A DNA stretch of 46,772 bases, from the NCBI GenBank assembly GCA_022823045.1, contig JAJDXW010000120.1, positions 1-46,772 on the forward strand, in the 5' to 3' direction. Source of the stretch: Gammaproteobacteria bacterium. Lineage in GTDB: Bacteria > Pseudomonadota > Gammaproteobacteria > HK1. Position numbers and translations under genes: made by a program. Below are positions 23,614-31,601 of the stretch, in pieces (position 1 is the stretch's first letter; each line of letters starts with the position of its first letter). The notes beneath the pieces are model-generated. The model searched no databases. It was not told the DNA's origin and saw nothing but the letters and a program-made list of their open reading frames with translations.

Positions 23614-24098
23614 CGCCCGCTCTCCGCCCCGCGGAGGGTGGCCGCGGCCTCGCGTACCGCCTCGAACACCTTGGTGTACCCGGTGCACCGGCAGAGGTTG
23701 CCGGAGAGGCCCACCCGGATGTCGTCCTCGCTCGGGTTCGGGTTCTCGTCGAGGATCGCCTTCGAGGCGATGATGATCCCCGGCGTGCAGTACCCGCACT
23801 GGGCGGCGCCGCCCTCGGAGAACGCCTCCTGCACGGGATGGAGCGCGTCGAGGTCGCCGAGGCCGAGGACCGTCGTCACCTCCTTGCCCTCGGCCGTCCA
23901 CGCGAGGGTGAGGCAACTGTCCACCGCCATGCCGTCGAGGAGCACCGCGCACGCGCCGCAGTCTCCCTTCTCGCAGCCGCTCTTCACCTCGCGGTGGCCG
24001 ATCTCGCGCAGGGCCTCAAGAAGCGTGCGGTGCGCGGGCACGGTGGCGCGTTCGTCGCGGCCGTTGACGCGAAGCGCAATCGTCCGGTCGTTGGACAT
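23610..24098 (-). CDS. Molybdenum hydroxylase small [2Fe-2S] subunit
   Basis: Electron-transfer subunit of 162 residues with two iron-sulfur sites. The N-terminal plant-ferredoxin-type cluster has the motif CEKGDCGACAVLLDG plus a later Cys in VDSCLTLA. The C-terminal cluster has CGYCTPG and LCRCTGY. This is the CoxS/XdhC-like small subunit, of normal length. The ATG at 24098 is preceded by a strong AAGGGAGGAGA ribosome-binding site, two codons downstream of the FAD subunit stop region. Its stop overlaps the large subunit start. Confidence 0.95.
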   Translation of the reverse strand: MSNDRTIALRVNGRDERATVPAHRTLLEALREIGHREVKSGCEKGDCGACAVLLDGMAVDSCLTLAWTAEGKEVTTVLGLGDLDALHPVQEAFSEGGAAQCGYCTPGIIIASKAILDENPNPSEDDIRVGLSGNLCRCTGYTKVFEAVREAAATLRGAESGR

Positions 24099-24114
24099 CG
24101 TTCTCCTCCCTTGG

Positions 24115-24981
24115 TCAGGCAAGCCGGTCCCGGGCTTGCGACACGAGGCGCCGCACGAGCGCCTCGACGGTGTGGAGCCGGTACTCGGCGGAGGCCCGCA
24201 GATCGTCGATGGGGCTCGCGGCGCGGGCGGCCGCCGCGGCGGCCTCGTCGATGGCCGCGGGGGTCAGGGCGCGCCCCTCGAGCCCGCTCTCCGCCTCCTT
24301 CGCGCGGAGCACGACGGGGGCGACGGCGCCGAGCGCGATGCGGGCCCGGGTGCAGATGCCGCCCGCGGCCACGATCGTCACCGCCACCCCGGTCACCGTG
24401 ATCGCGTCGCCCTTGCGGCGGGCGAGCTTGTAGAAGGTGTTGACGCTCGACGCGGGAAGGCGCGGCCACGAGATGCGGGTGATGAGCTCGTCGGGTCGCC
24501 GGACGTCGCGCCGGTAGCCGAGGAAGTACTCGTCGAGCGGCACCCTCCGCGTGGCCGCCGCGCTCGTCAGGGTCACCTCGGCATCGAGCGAGAGCAGCGG
24601 CGGCACGAGGTCCGCGGCCGGCGACCCGCACGCGATGTTGCCGGCGACGGTGGCCGTGTTGCGCACCATGAGGCCCGCGAAGAGCCGCGCGGACTCGGCG
24701 AGCGACGGCGCCGCCTCCGTGATTTCGGGCGAATGCAGGAGGTCCGAGACCGTCGTCGCGCCCCCGATGGAGATCCGGTCCTCGCCGAACTCCATGCCCT
24801 TGAGCTCCGCGACCTCCCCGAGGCCGACGATCCGATCGGGGCGCTCGCGCTTCGCGCGGAGGTCCACGATGAGGTTCGTGCCCCCCGCCAGGGGGGTGGC
24901 CGCCGCATCGCCGCCCTTGCCAAGCGCATCGAGGGCGTCCGCGAGGCTTCGCGGCATCTCGAGCTCGAACGGTGTGTACAC
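24115..24981 (-). CDS. Molybdenum hydroxylase medium FAD-binding subunit
   Basis: FAD-binding subunit of 288 residues (CoxM-like). It contains the FAD motifs PLAGGTNLIVDLR and GGATTVSDLL, NTATVAGNIACGSPAADL, which binds FAD in the family, and a CO-dehydrogenase-flavoprotein-type C-terminal domain. It passes electrons from the 2Fe-2S clusters to NAD or the respiratory chain. The gene order here is FAD, 2Fe-2S, Mo, a common order for the family. It starts 28 bases after the SDR gene. Confidence 0.94.
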   Translation of the reverse strand: MYTPFELEMPRSLADALDALGKGGDAAATPLAGGTNLIVDLRAKRERPDRIVGLGEVAELKGMEFGEDRISIGGATTVSDLLHSPEITEAAPSLAESARLFAGLMVRNTATVAGNIACGSPAADLVPPLLSLDAEVTLTSAAATRRVPLDEYFLGYRRDVRRPDELITRISWPRLPASSVNTFYKLARRKGDAITVTGVAVTIVAAGGICTRARIALGAVAPVVLRAKEAESGLEGRALTPAAIDEAAAAAARAASPIDDLRASAEYRLHTVEALVRRLVSQARDRLA

Positions 24982-25009
24982 GGTGGATCCTCCGACGCGG
25001 CCGTTCCCG

Positions 25010-25792
25010 TCACACGTCCCAACCGCCGTCGATCGCGATGTGCTGGCCGGTGATCTGACGGCTCTCGTCGCTCGCCATGAACAGAACCGCGTTGGCCACG
25101 TCCTCGGCGGTCGTCACGCGCTTCAGGGCCATGTCCTGGACGTACTCGTCGTAGACCTCGTCCACGGACCAGCCGCGGAGCCGCGCCTTCTCTTCGCAGA
25201 GCTTCTGCATCCGGGGACCGTCCACGATCCCGGGGCAGACCGCGTTGACGTTGATGTTGTGCGGGCCGAGCTCGAGGGCCACGGTCCGGGTGATGCCGCG
25301 CACCGCCCACTTCGATGCGCTGTAGGCGGTGCGCATGGCGTAGCCCCGAAGGCCCGAGGTCCCCCCGATGTTGACGATCTTCCCCCCGCGCTGGCGGATC
25401 ATGGTCGGCACCACGTACTTGATCGGGAGGAAGGTGCCGCGCTCGTTGGCCGCGACCACGTGGTCGAAGTCCGCGACGTCGATGTCCTGCACCGGGGTCT
25501 CGATCGGCCCGGTGACCCCGGCGACGTTGACGAGGATGTCGATGCGACCGCCGAACACCTCGAGCGCCCGCGCGACCATCGCCCGGACCTCGGCCTCCGA
25601 GGTGACGTCGCAACCCACCACGAAGGCGTCCCGGCCGAGGGCCCGCACCTCCTCCGCCACCTCGTCGAGCGGCGCGGTGTCGCGGGCGGCCAGCACCACG
25701 TCCGCGCCTTCCCGGGCGAGGGTCGTCGTGATCGCCGCCCCCATGCCCTTCGCGGCACCGGTGACGATCGCCTTCCTGCCTTCGAGCCTCAT
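25010..25792 (-). CDS. Short-chain dehydrogenase/reductase
   Basis: Classical SDR of 260 residues. The cofactor motif is TGAAKGMG (about 10-17), the Asn-Ala-Gly equivalent reads NVAGV, the catalytic Ser lies in NIGGTSG and Tyr-x-x-x-Lys in YSASK. The end, ITGQHIAIDGGWDV, is typical. It would oxidise or reduce an alcohol or ketone in the pathway with NAD(P). I chose the ATG at 25792, where SDR homology begins (MRLEGRKAIVTG); an in-frame ATG at 25891 would add a low-complexity NANGNGNRSGNG-like stretch overlapping hyuB. Confidence 0.93.
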   Translation of the reverse strand: MRLEGRKAIVTGAAKGMGAAITTTLAREGADVVLAARDTAPLDEVAEEVRALGRDAFVVGCDVTSEAEVRAMVARALEVFGGRIDILVNVAGVTGPIETPVQDIDVADFDHVVAANERGTFLPIKYVVPTMIRQRGGKIVNIGGTSGLRGYAMRTAYSASKWAVRGITRTVALELGPHNINVNAVCPGIVDGPRMQKLCEEKARLRGWSVDEVYDEYVQDMALKRVTTAEDVANAVLFMASDESRQITGQHIAIDGGWDV

Positions 25793-25865
25793 CGCATCGT
25801 TCCCATGTGGTTGAACTCCGTTGCCACTCCTGTTCCCGTTGCCGTTCGCGTTCACGTGCTCCGCA

Positions 25866-27452
25866 TCACGCCTCGGGCGTCCCGTAGCCACCGCCGCCGC
25901 AGCTCTCCACCACGACCACGTCGTCGCATCCGAGGCGTACGTTCGCCTTGCCGGGGAGCTCGATCTCGCGGCCGTCCGCGCGGGAGACGGTCACCCGGAA
26001 CGGCGCCCCGGGCTCCCCTCCCCGGAGGCCGTAGGGGGGCACCACGCGGCGCTCGAACATCGAGGTGACCGACATGTCGTCGCAGAGGATCCGGTACGCC
26101 CGGTGCAGGCCGTCGCCGCCCCGGTGGCGGCCGGCTCCTCCCGAACCTCGGCGCAGACGCTGGCATTCGATTCGAATCGGATACTCCGCTTCCACGACCT
26201 CGGCCGGGGTGTTCATGACGTTCGACATGTGGACGCGAACCACCGGCGCGCCGTTTCGGTCATGCCGCGCGCCCTCGCCGCCGCCGTGGGTCTCGTACAG
26301 GGTCGTCCACGCACCGTCGGGGAGCCGCCCGCCGAACAGCACGAGCCCGGAGGTGGTAGGCCCGCCCGCCGAGATCCGTTCCGGTCCAATCGGTTCGAGG
26401 GCCCGGAACACGGCATCGGCGACCCGCTGCGACGTCTCGTGATTGCCGCCGACGACCGGGCGCTCGGGATCCGGGTCGAGGAGCGAGCCCGGGCGGGTGA
26501 CGATCTCGAGGGGGCGATAGCAACCCCCGCTCGGCTGGATGTGCGGGCCGAGCAGAGTCTTGATCACGTAGAACACGGACGCGGCGGCGATGAACGGAGT
26601 GGTGTTGACGGGCCCGCGGGCCGCGTCGGCGGTCTCGGAGAAATCGAAGATCGCGCGGTCGCCGCGGATGGTCACCCGGACCCGCACCGCGACGGGCCCG
26701 CCGTCCGCCGCGTCGTCATCGAGCCAGTCCTCGCCCTCGTACGCGCCGTCCGGAACCGCCGCGAGGGCCGAGCGCATCTGCGCCTCCGCCCGGTCGTGAA
26801 TGGCGCCGACGGCGGCGAGCACGGTGGCGGTGCCGTGCTCGCCGAGTATCTGCCGCAGGCGTTCCTCGCCCGCCCGGGTCGCCGCCATCTGGGCGAGGAT
26901 GTCTCCCTCGCGCTCCGCCGCCCCGCGCACGTTGGCGAGCACGAAGTCGAGCTTCTCCCGATCGGGACCTTCGGCCGAGAAGAGTCGCACCGGAGGAATG
27001 CGCAGTCCCTCCTGCCAGGCGTCGGTCGCGCCCGCGACGTAGCTCCCGGGGACCGCGCCGCCGGCGTCGGCCCAATGGGCGAGGTTGACGGCGAAGGCCC
27101 GGATCGCTCCCTCGAAGAAGACCGGCCGGATCGCCTTCACGTCGGGCAAGTGGTTTCCGCCCACCTCCGGGAGGTTGAGGAACCAGACGTCCCCCGGAGC
27201 GAGCCGCGCCTTCGGCACGCGCTTCAGGAATTCGCGCACCGTGAAGCTCATGACGCCCATGTGCATCGGGATGTCACGGCCCTGCGCGACCAGGTGCCCG
27301 TCCGCGTCGGTGACCGCCGAAGAGAGGTCGCCGGCCTCGCGAAGGAGCGGCGAACGGGCCGAGCGCATCACCACCAAGGACATCTCCTCCGCGGCCGCGG
27401 TCAGCGCATGGCGAATGACCTCGAGGGTCACGGGATCGACCGGGAGGGTCAT
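25866..27452 (-). CDS. hyuB: HyuB-type hydantoinase/oxoprolinase subunit B
   Basis: Protein of 528 residues of the hydantoinase B/oxoprolinase family. The opening DPVTLEVIRHALTAAAEEM, then SPLLREAGDLSSAVTD, APGDVWFLNLPEVGGNHLPD and HGGGEGARHDRNG are family landmarks. With HyuA it would hydrolyse a cyclic amide or imide (5-oxoproline, hydantoin or N-methylhydantoin type) at the cost of ATP; related pairs include acetone and acetophenone carboxylases, so carboxylation is an alternative. The ATG at 27452 overlaps the hyuA stop (ATGA). Confidence 0.93.
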   Translation of the reverse strand: MTLPVDPVTLEVIRHALTAAAEEMSLVVMRSARSPLLREAGDLSSAVTDADGHLVAQGRDIPMHMGVMSFTVREFLKRVPKARLAPGDVWFLNLPEVGGNHLPDVKAIRPVFFEGAIRAFAVNLAHWADAGGAVPGSYVAGATDAWQEGLRIPPVRLFSAEGPDREKLDFVLANVRGAAEREGDILAQMAATRAGEERLRQILGEHGTATVLAAVGAIHDRAEAQMRSALAAVPDGAYEGEDWLDDDAADGGPVAVRVRVTIRGDRAIFDFSETADAARGPVNTTPFIAAASVFYVIKTLLGPHIQPSGGCYRPLEIVTRPGSLLDPDPERPVVGGNHETSQRVADAVFRALEPIGPERISAGGPTTSGLVLFGGRLPDGAWTTLYETHGGGEGARHDRNGAPVVRVHMSNVMNTPAEVVEAEYPIRIECQRLRRGSGGAGRHRGGDGLHRAYRILCDDMSVTSMFERRVVPPYGLRGGEPGAPFRVTVSRADGREIELPGKANVRLGCDDVVVVESCGGGGYGTPEA

Positions 27453-29467
27453 GCTGCGCGCCCCGCGTCGATGCGGAGGTGGCCGTCACGGTCGGGCACC
27501 AGGGTCGCGCCCGGCGGCACCACCGTCGTCGACCACGCGTCCTCGACGATGAGCGGTCCCTCGAGGGGGCGCTCCGCGACGAGGGCGGCACGGTCGTGGC
27601 GCGGCGTCATCCTCTTCTCCCCCGCGACGAACGTGCAGGGGAGCGACCGGACCCGGGCGGGCTCTGCCCTCCGGCGTTCACGGAGCGGCGCGCTCCGGTC
27701 GCGGCTCCGGGGCACGAACGCCCGGGTCCGGATGGATTGCAGCTCCCACGGCTCCTCGGTCGCGAAACCGTAGAGGCTCCGGTGGCGTTCGAAGAAACGC
27801 TCGCCCATGCGGGCCGCGTCCTCGAAGGGCGGGTCGGAGAGCTCGACGGCATAGCTCTGACCGCGGTAGCGGACGGCCGCGACCTCCTCCACGGTGATCT
27901 CGCCCGCGTCGTGTCCGGCCGCCGCGAGGGGGGCGACGAGCTGTTTCTCGAGGTCCCGCCGCGCGCGGTGCAGACGTTCCCGATCCCAGTCGGCGACCGC
28001 CATGCGGAGGGTTCGCTGCCGGGAGTAGGCCATCTCCGCCTCGGCGCAGCCGAGGGCCGAGAACACGCCCGAATGCGCGGGCACGACCACCTCGTCGATG
28101 GAGAAGGCGCGGGCCACCTCGACCGCGTGCATGGGCCCCGCCCCGCCGAAGGCGAGCAGGGTGCATCCGCGCCCGTCGATGCCGCGCTCCACGGTGACCC
28201 GGCGGAGCGCCCGCACCATGGCGGAGTTGGCGACCCGGACGATGCCGAGCGCGGCCGTCTCGACGTCCACCCCCATTGCCCGCGCGACCGGGTCGAGGGC
28301 AGCGCGGGCCGCGCCCTCGTCGAGCCGCATCCCGTCGCCGATGAGCCGTTCCGGGTCCATGTACCCGAGGACGAGGTTCGCGTCGGTCACGGTGGGCTGG
28401 TCGCCGCCGAGCGCGTAGCACGCGGGTCCCGGCCGTGCGCCGGCGCTCTCGGGGCCGACGGCGAGCGCCCCGTGATCGAGCCGGGCGATGGAACCGCCTC
28501 CCGCGCCGATGGACTCCACCGCCACCATGGGCTGGCGCACGGGACGCCCGCCGAGCTCGCGCTCGCCGGTCACCTGCGCCGCGCCGTCGAGGATCAGGCA
28601 CACGTCGGTGGTGGTGCCGCCCATGTCGAAGCTGAGCGCCTGGCCTGTGCCGAGGCTCCGGGCGATGCTCCCGGCGGCGGCGACCCCCGCGGCGGGTCCG
28701 GAGGCGACAAGGGCGAGCGGCAGCTCGCGGAGCGCGTCGGGGGAAGCCACGCCGCCGGCGGAGTGGAACAGGTGCAGCCGCGAACCGGACGGTTTCGCCG
28801 ATTCGAGCCGATCGAGGTACGTCGCCGCGAGGGGCAGGACCCCCGCGCAGAGCGCCGTCGTCGCGGTGCGCTCGTATTCCCGGACTTCCGGGTTGACCCG
28901 GCTCGAGAGCGCGACGAACGCGATACGCTCGCGGAGCCGCTCCCCGAGCGCCTCCTCGTGGGAGGGGTCGGCATAGGAGTGAAGCAGCGAGACCGCAACC
29001 GCGCCGGCGCCGCTCTCGCAGATCTTCCGCACCGCTTCATCGACCGACCGGAGGTCGAGCGCTTCGAGAACCCTGCCTTCGTGGTCGATCCGTTCGTTCA
29101 CCTCGAAACGGAGCTCGGAGGGCACCTGGGGCGGTACCTTCGGCGGAAGATCGAGGCGATAGAGGTGGCGCCGGTTCTGGCGTCCGATCTCCAGGGTGTC
29201 GCGGAAGCCTCGCGTTGCGACCAGGGCGACCTTCGCGAGGTCGTCCTCGATGATGGCATTGGTGATGAGGGTCGTTCCGTGGACGAGGTCGTCCACGTCC
29301 GACCAGTCGAGGCCGACCGCCTCCAGGGCCGCGAGCAGGCCCTCCACGCGGTTGCCGGGGCGGGTCGCGACCTTCGCGGCTCGCGCCTCGCCGCACGCTC
29401 GTCTCACTGCGACCACGTCCGTGAACGTGCCGCCAACGTCGATGCCGACTTCCCATCCGTCTGGCAT
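27449..29467 (-). CDS. hyuA: HyuA-type ATP-dependent hydantoinase/oxoprolinase subunit A
   Basis: Protein of 672 residues with the ASKHA-type ATPase fold. GIDVGGTFTDVV (about 8-19), HGTTLITNAI, SFDMGGTTTDVCLI and ESIGAGGGSIA are the phosphate- and adenine-binding motifs of the HyuA family. A C-terminal region with VRYRGQSYAVEL is also typical. It activates the amide oxygen by phosphorylation for ring opening with HyuB. It is the first gene of the long operon. GGGA lies about eight bases before the ATG, and a strong promoter candidate lies 56-85 bases upstream. The substrate cannot be read from sequence. Confidence 0.94.
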   Translation of the reverse strand: MPDGWEVGIDVGGTFTDVVAVRRACGEARAAKVATRPGNRVEGLLAALEAVGLDWSDVDDLVHGTTLITNAIIEDDLAKVALVATRGFRDTLEIGRQNRRHLYRLDLPPKVPPQVPSELRFEVNERIDHEGRVLEALDLRSVDEAVRKICESGAGAVAVSLLHSYADPSHEEALGERLRERIAFVALSSRVNPEVREYERTATTALCAGVLPLAATYLDRLESAKPSGSRLHLFHSAGGVASPDALRELPLALVASGPAAGVAAAGSIARSLGTGQALSFDMGGTTTDVCLILDGAAQVTGERELGGRPVRQPMVAVESIGAGGGSIARLDHGALAVGPESAGARPGPACYALGGDQPTVTDANLVLGYMDPERLIGDGMRLDEGAARAALDPVARAMGVDVETAALGIVRVANSAMVRALRRVTVERGIDGRGCTLLAFGGAGPMHAVEVARAFSIDEVVVPAHSGVFSALGCAEAEMAYSRQRTLRMAVADWDRERLHRARRDLEKQLVAPLAAAGHDAGEITVEEVAAVRYRGQSYAVELSDPPFEDAARMGERFFERHRSLYGFATEEPWELQSIRTRAFVPRSRDRSAPLRERRRAEPARVRSLPCTFVAGEKRMTPRHDRAALVAERPLEGPLIVEDAWSTTVVPPGATLVPDRDGHLRIDAGRAA

Positions 29468-29489
29468 GGTGTCGTTCCCGAACGTTTTC

Positions 29490-29519
29490 CGATTATCGAG
29501 AAATTACTTCGGAATTCCG
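29490..29519 (-). promoter_or_regulatory. Two palindromes in the hyuA leader, candidate IclR operator
   Basis: CGATTATCG (29490-29498) and the perfect CGGAATTCCG (29510-29519) have centres about 20 bases apart, close to two helical turns. The second begins three bases downstream of the -10 box, at the likely transcription start. A dimeric regulator bound here would block RNA polymerase. IclR regulators typically bind such A/T-centred palindromes, and one is encoded in this operon. Confidence 0.55.
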
Positions 29520-29522
29520 TAA

Positions 29523-29552
29523 ATGATTGTCGCGGCGTGCGGCGGATGTCAA
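29523..29552 (-). promoter_or_regulatory. Sigma70-type promoter of the hyuA-potABCD-dmd operon
   Basis: On the minus strand a perfect TTGACA (29552-29547) is followed after 18 bases by AATCAT (29528-29523), four of six matches to TATAAT. It lies in the only sizeable gap upstream of hyuA, between hyuA and the enoyl-CoA hydratase gene. Confidence 0.55.
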
Positions 29553-29617
29553 CCCGGATTGCCGCCCGACTCGTTCGCGGTCGCGCGGCCGGTCATCCGG
29601 CCGATGCCTCGTTCGGC

Positions 29618-30373
29618 TCAGGCGCCCCGGAACTCGGGCGTACGCCGCACGAGGCGGGCCGCGATCCCTTCCCGGGCGTCGTCCGACGCGCTCACCCGCC
29701 GGACCTCGGCCTCGAGATCGTCGTGGGGGACCGCGTCGCGGAAGTCCATGAGCCGCACGAGGGTCCGCTTCATGATCCGCACCGCGAGCGGTGCGTTGGC
29801 GGCGAGCCGGTCGACGAGTTTCTGCGCCTCCTCCTCGAGGTCCCCGGGCTCGGCGACCCGGGAGATCATCCCGAGCTCGTACATGCGGCGCGCGGGTAGC
29901 GGGTCACCGAGAAGGAGCATCTCGCGGGCCGCCACCGGGCCGCCCTTCTCGATGATCTTCTTCGTGAGGAACCAGTTCGGGGCGAGTCCGACCTGCGCGA
30001 GGGACATGCCGAACCGGGCCCGGGTGCTCGCGACCGTGAAGTCGCAGTGGAGCGCGATCTCGTTGCCGCCCGCGATGGCGTGCCCCTGCACCACCGCGAC
30101 GACGGGGAGCGGGAAGTTCTCGATGGCGCGGAGCGCGGCCACGATCGGGGTCGGGCGCCCGAGGTTCTCGGAGCGCTGGCCGAGGTCCATGCCGGCGCAG
30201 AACACGGTGCCCGCGGCCCGCAGCACCGCCACCCGCTCCTCCGCCCCCGGTTGGGGAGGGAACGCCGCCTCCAGCTCGTCCAGCATCTCGACGTCGAGCG
30301 CGTTTCGTTTCTCCGGACGGTTGAGGGTGACGGTACGGACCGCCCCCTCGCATTCGACGAGCACTTTCGACAT
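29618..30373 (-). CDS. Enoyl-CoA hydratase/isomerase family protein
   Basis: Crotonase-fold protein of 251 residues. VTLNRPEKRNALD opens the fold. The oxyanion-hole segments are AGTVFCAGMDLGQ and VVQGHAIAGGNEIALHCDF. The region after it, FGMSLAQVGLAPNWFLTKKI, holds the usual catalytic position but lacks the double Glu of classical hydratases, so isomerase, lyase or another crotonase chemistry is possible. GGAG lies eight bases before the ATG. It follows the LDH2-type gene by 127 bases with nothing recognisable between. Confidence 0.9.
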   Translation of the reverse strand: MSKVLVECEGAVRTVTLNRPEKRNALDVEMLDELEAAFPPQPGAEERVAVLRAAGTVFCAGMDLGQRSENLGRPTPIVAALRAIENFPLPVVAVVQGHAIAGGNEIALHCDFTVASTRARFGMSLAQVGLAPNWFLTKKIIEKGGPVAAREMLLLGDPLPARRMYELGMISRVAEPGDLEEEAQKLVDRLAANAPLAVRIMKRTLVRLMDFRDAVPHDDLEAEVRRVSASDDAREGIAARLVRRTPEFRGA

Positions 30374-30500
30374 CGCAGGACTCCGTTGGCCGGGGAAGCT
30401 CGGGTTCAGCGTGGAATATCGGAGTCAGGGCGAGGCTTCACGCTCTGCATCCCGCCGTATCGCCGAAGCCCGAAGTCTCGCTCCGACCCCGAATCTCTCG

Positions 30501-31535
30501 CTAGACGGGCGACGCGAGATCGAGCCGCCGGGCGGTCTCGCGCAGCTTCTCGACGGTGCCGGGAGGAAAGGGGATGCCGTCGCGGGCCCGCGCGTCCAGG
30601 GTCCGGTTCTCCGGCTCCCCGGGCATGAGGATCTCCTCGTGGCCATCCGCCTTCGGCAGGGATTTCAGCTCGTCGACGGTCTCGTCGAGGAGCGCCCGGT
30701 ACTCGCCCACGTCGATGAAGAAGCCGATGTCGACGGCGGCCACCACGCTGTTCTGCCGGTGCTCGCGCACGCCCCCCCGCAGCACCGGCGCGATGAGCGG
30801 GCTGTTCGCCATCAGGCTCGTCAGGCACTGGAAGACGAGAGCGAGCCCCGAGCCTTTCGCCCCGCCGGCCGGGAGCAGGATCGCGGCCACGTCCGGATCG
30901 GTGGTCGGGCTTCCGTCGGCAGCGAGCGCCCAGTCGGCGGGGATCGGGACCCGCTTGTCGCTCGCGACGCTGAGCTTCCCTCCCGCCGCGACGCTCGTCG
31001 CCATGTCGAGGGTAATCGGCCGGTCGCGGCCGGTCGGAAACGAGAAGGCGATGGGGCTGTTGTGGAGCCCGGCCGCCTTCGCCCCGAACGGGGCCATGTT
31101 GGGGGGGCTCGCCACGATCGCCATGCCGGCCATTCCCTCGGCCGCCGCCATCTCCGAGTAGTACCCCATCGCCCCCTGGTGGGTGACGTCCCGGATGAGG
31201 GCCCAGCCGATGCCGGCCTCCCGCGCCTTGCCGATCGCGGCCCGCATTGCCCGCACGGTCGGGATCGGACCGAGCGCGCGGTCCGCTTCCATGTAGAGCA
31301 CCGCCGCCGACTCCTTGAGGATCCGGATGTCGGGCCGCGGGTTCATCCAGCCTTTCTCGATGAAGTCGAGATACTGGGGGATCCGCTGCACACCGTGCGA
31401 GTCGACCCCGCGAAGGTTCGCCCAGATGAGGACCTCGGCCTCGGTCGCCGCATCCTCCGCGGACATGCCGACCGCTTCGAAGGCCTGCCGGGTGAACGCC
31501 TCGAGCGCTGCCCGATCGATCGAGATATCAGACAT
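30501..31535 (-). CDS. LDH2/MDH2-type NAD(P)-dependent oxidoreductase
   Basis: Protein of 344 residues of the malate/L-lactate dehydrogenase (LDH2/MDH2, YlbC/YbiC/ComC) family, unrelated to classical LDH. Family landmarks are NLRGVDSHGVQRIPQY with the catalytic His, RDVTHQGAMGYYSEMA, SPPNMAPFGA, and the NAD-site region DMATSVAAGGKLSVA. GGAKGSGLALVF is the C-terminal glycine-rich motif. Members reduce 2-oxo acids or oxidise 2-hydroxy acids (malate, lactate, ureidoglycolate, sulfolactate); which one cannot be read here. GGAGAGGATAA before the ATG is a strong ribosome-binding site. Confidence 0.9.
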   Translation of the reverse strand: MSDISIDRAALEAFTRQAFEAVGMSAEDAATEAEVLIWANLRGVDSHGVQRIPQYLDFIEKGWMNPRPDIRILKESAAVLYMEADRALGPIPTVRAMRAAIGKAREAGIGWALIRDVTHQGAMGYYSEMAAAEGMAGMAIVASPPNMAPFGAKAAGLHNSPIAFSFPTGRDRPITLDMATSVAAGGKLSVASDKRVPIPADWALAADGSPTTDPDVAAILLPAGGAKGSGLALVFQCLTSLMANSPLIAPVLRGGVREHRQNSVVAAVDIGFFIDVGEYRALLDETVDELKSLPKADGHEEILMPGEPENRTLDARARDGIPFPPGTVEKLRETARRLDLASPV

Positions 31536-31601
31536 TTATCCTCTCCATTTGAAAAGTTGACGCATCCTCGGGCGGTCGGCCGGCGCGACGGCCCGAATCG
31601 T

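Noticed and set aside
21304-25053. Very long plus-strand open frame opposite the Mo-hydroxylase genes
   Set aside because: The minus-strand genes carry all cofactor motifs; the opposite frame is a by-product of high GC codon usage.
25866-29467. Naming HyuAB as an N-methylhydantoinase, 5-oxoprolinase or acetone carboxylase
   Set aside because: Family motifs are shared by all of these; the substrate cannot be assigned from sequence alone.
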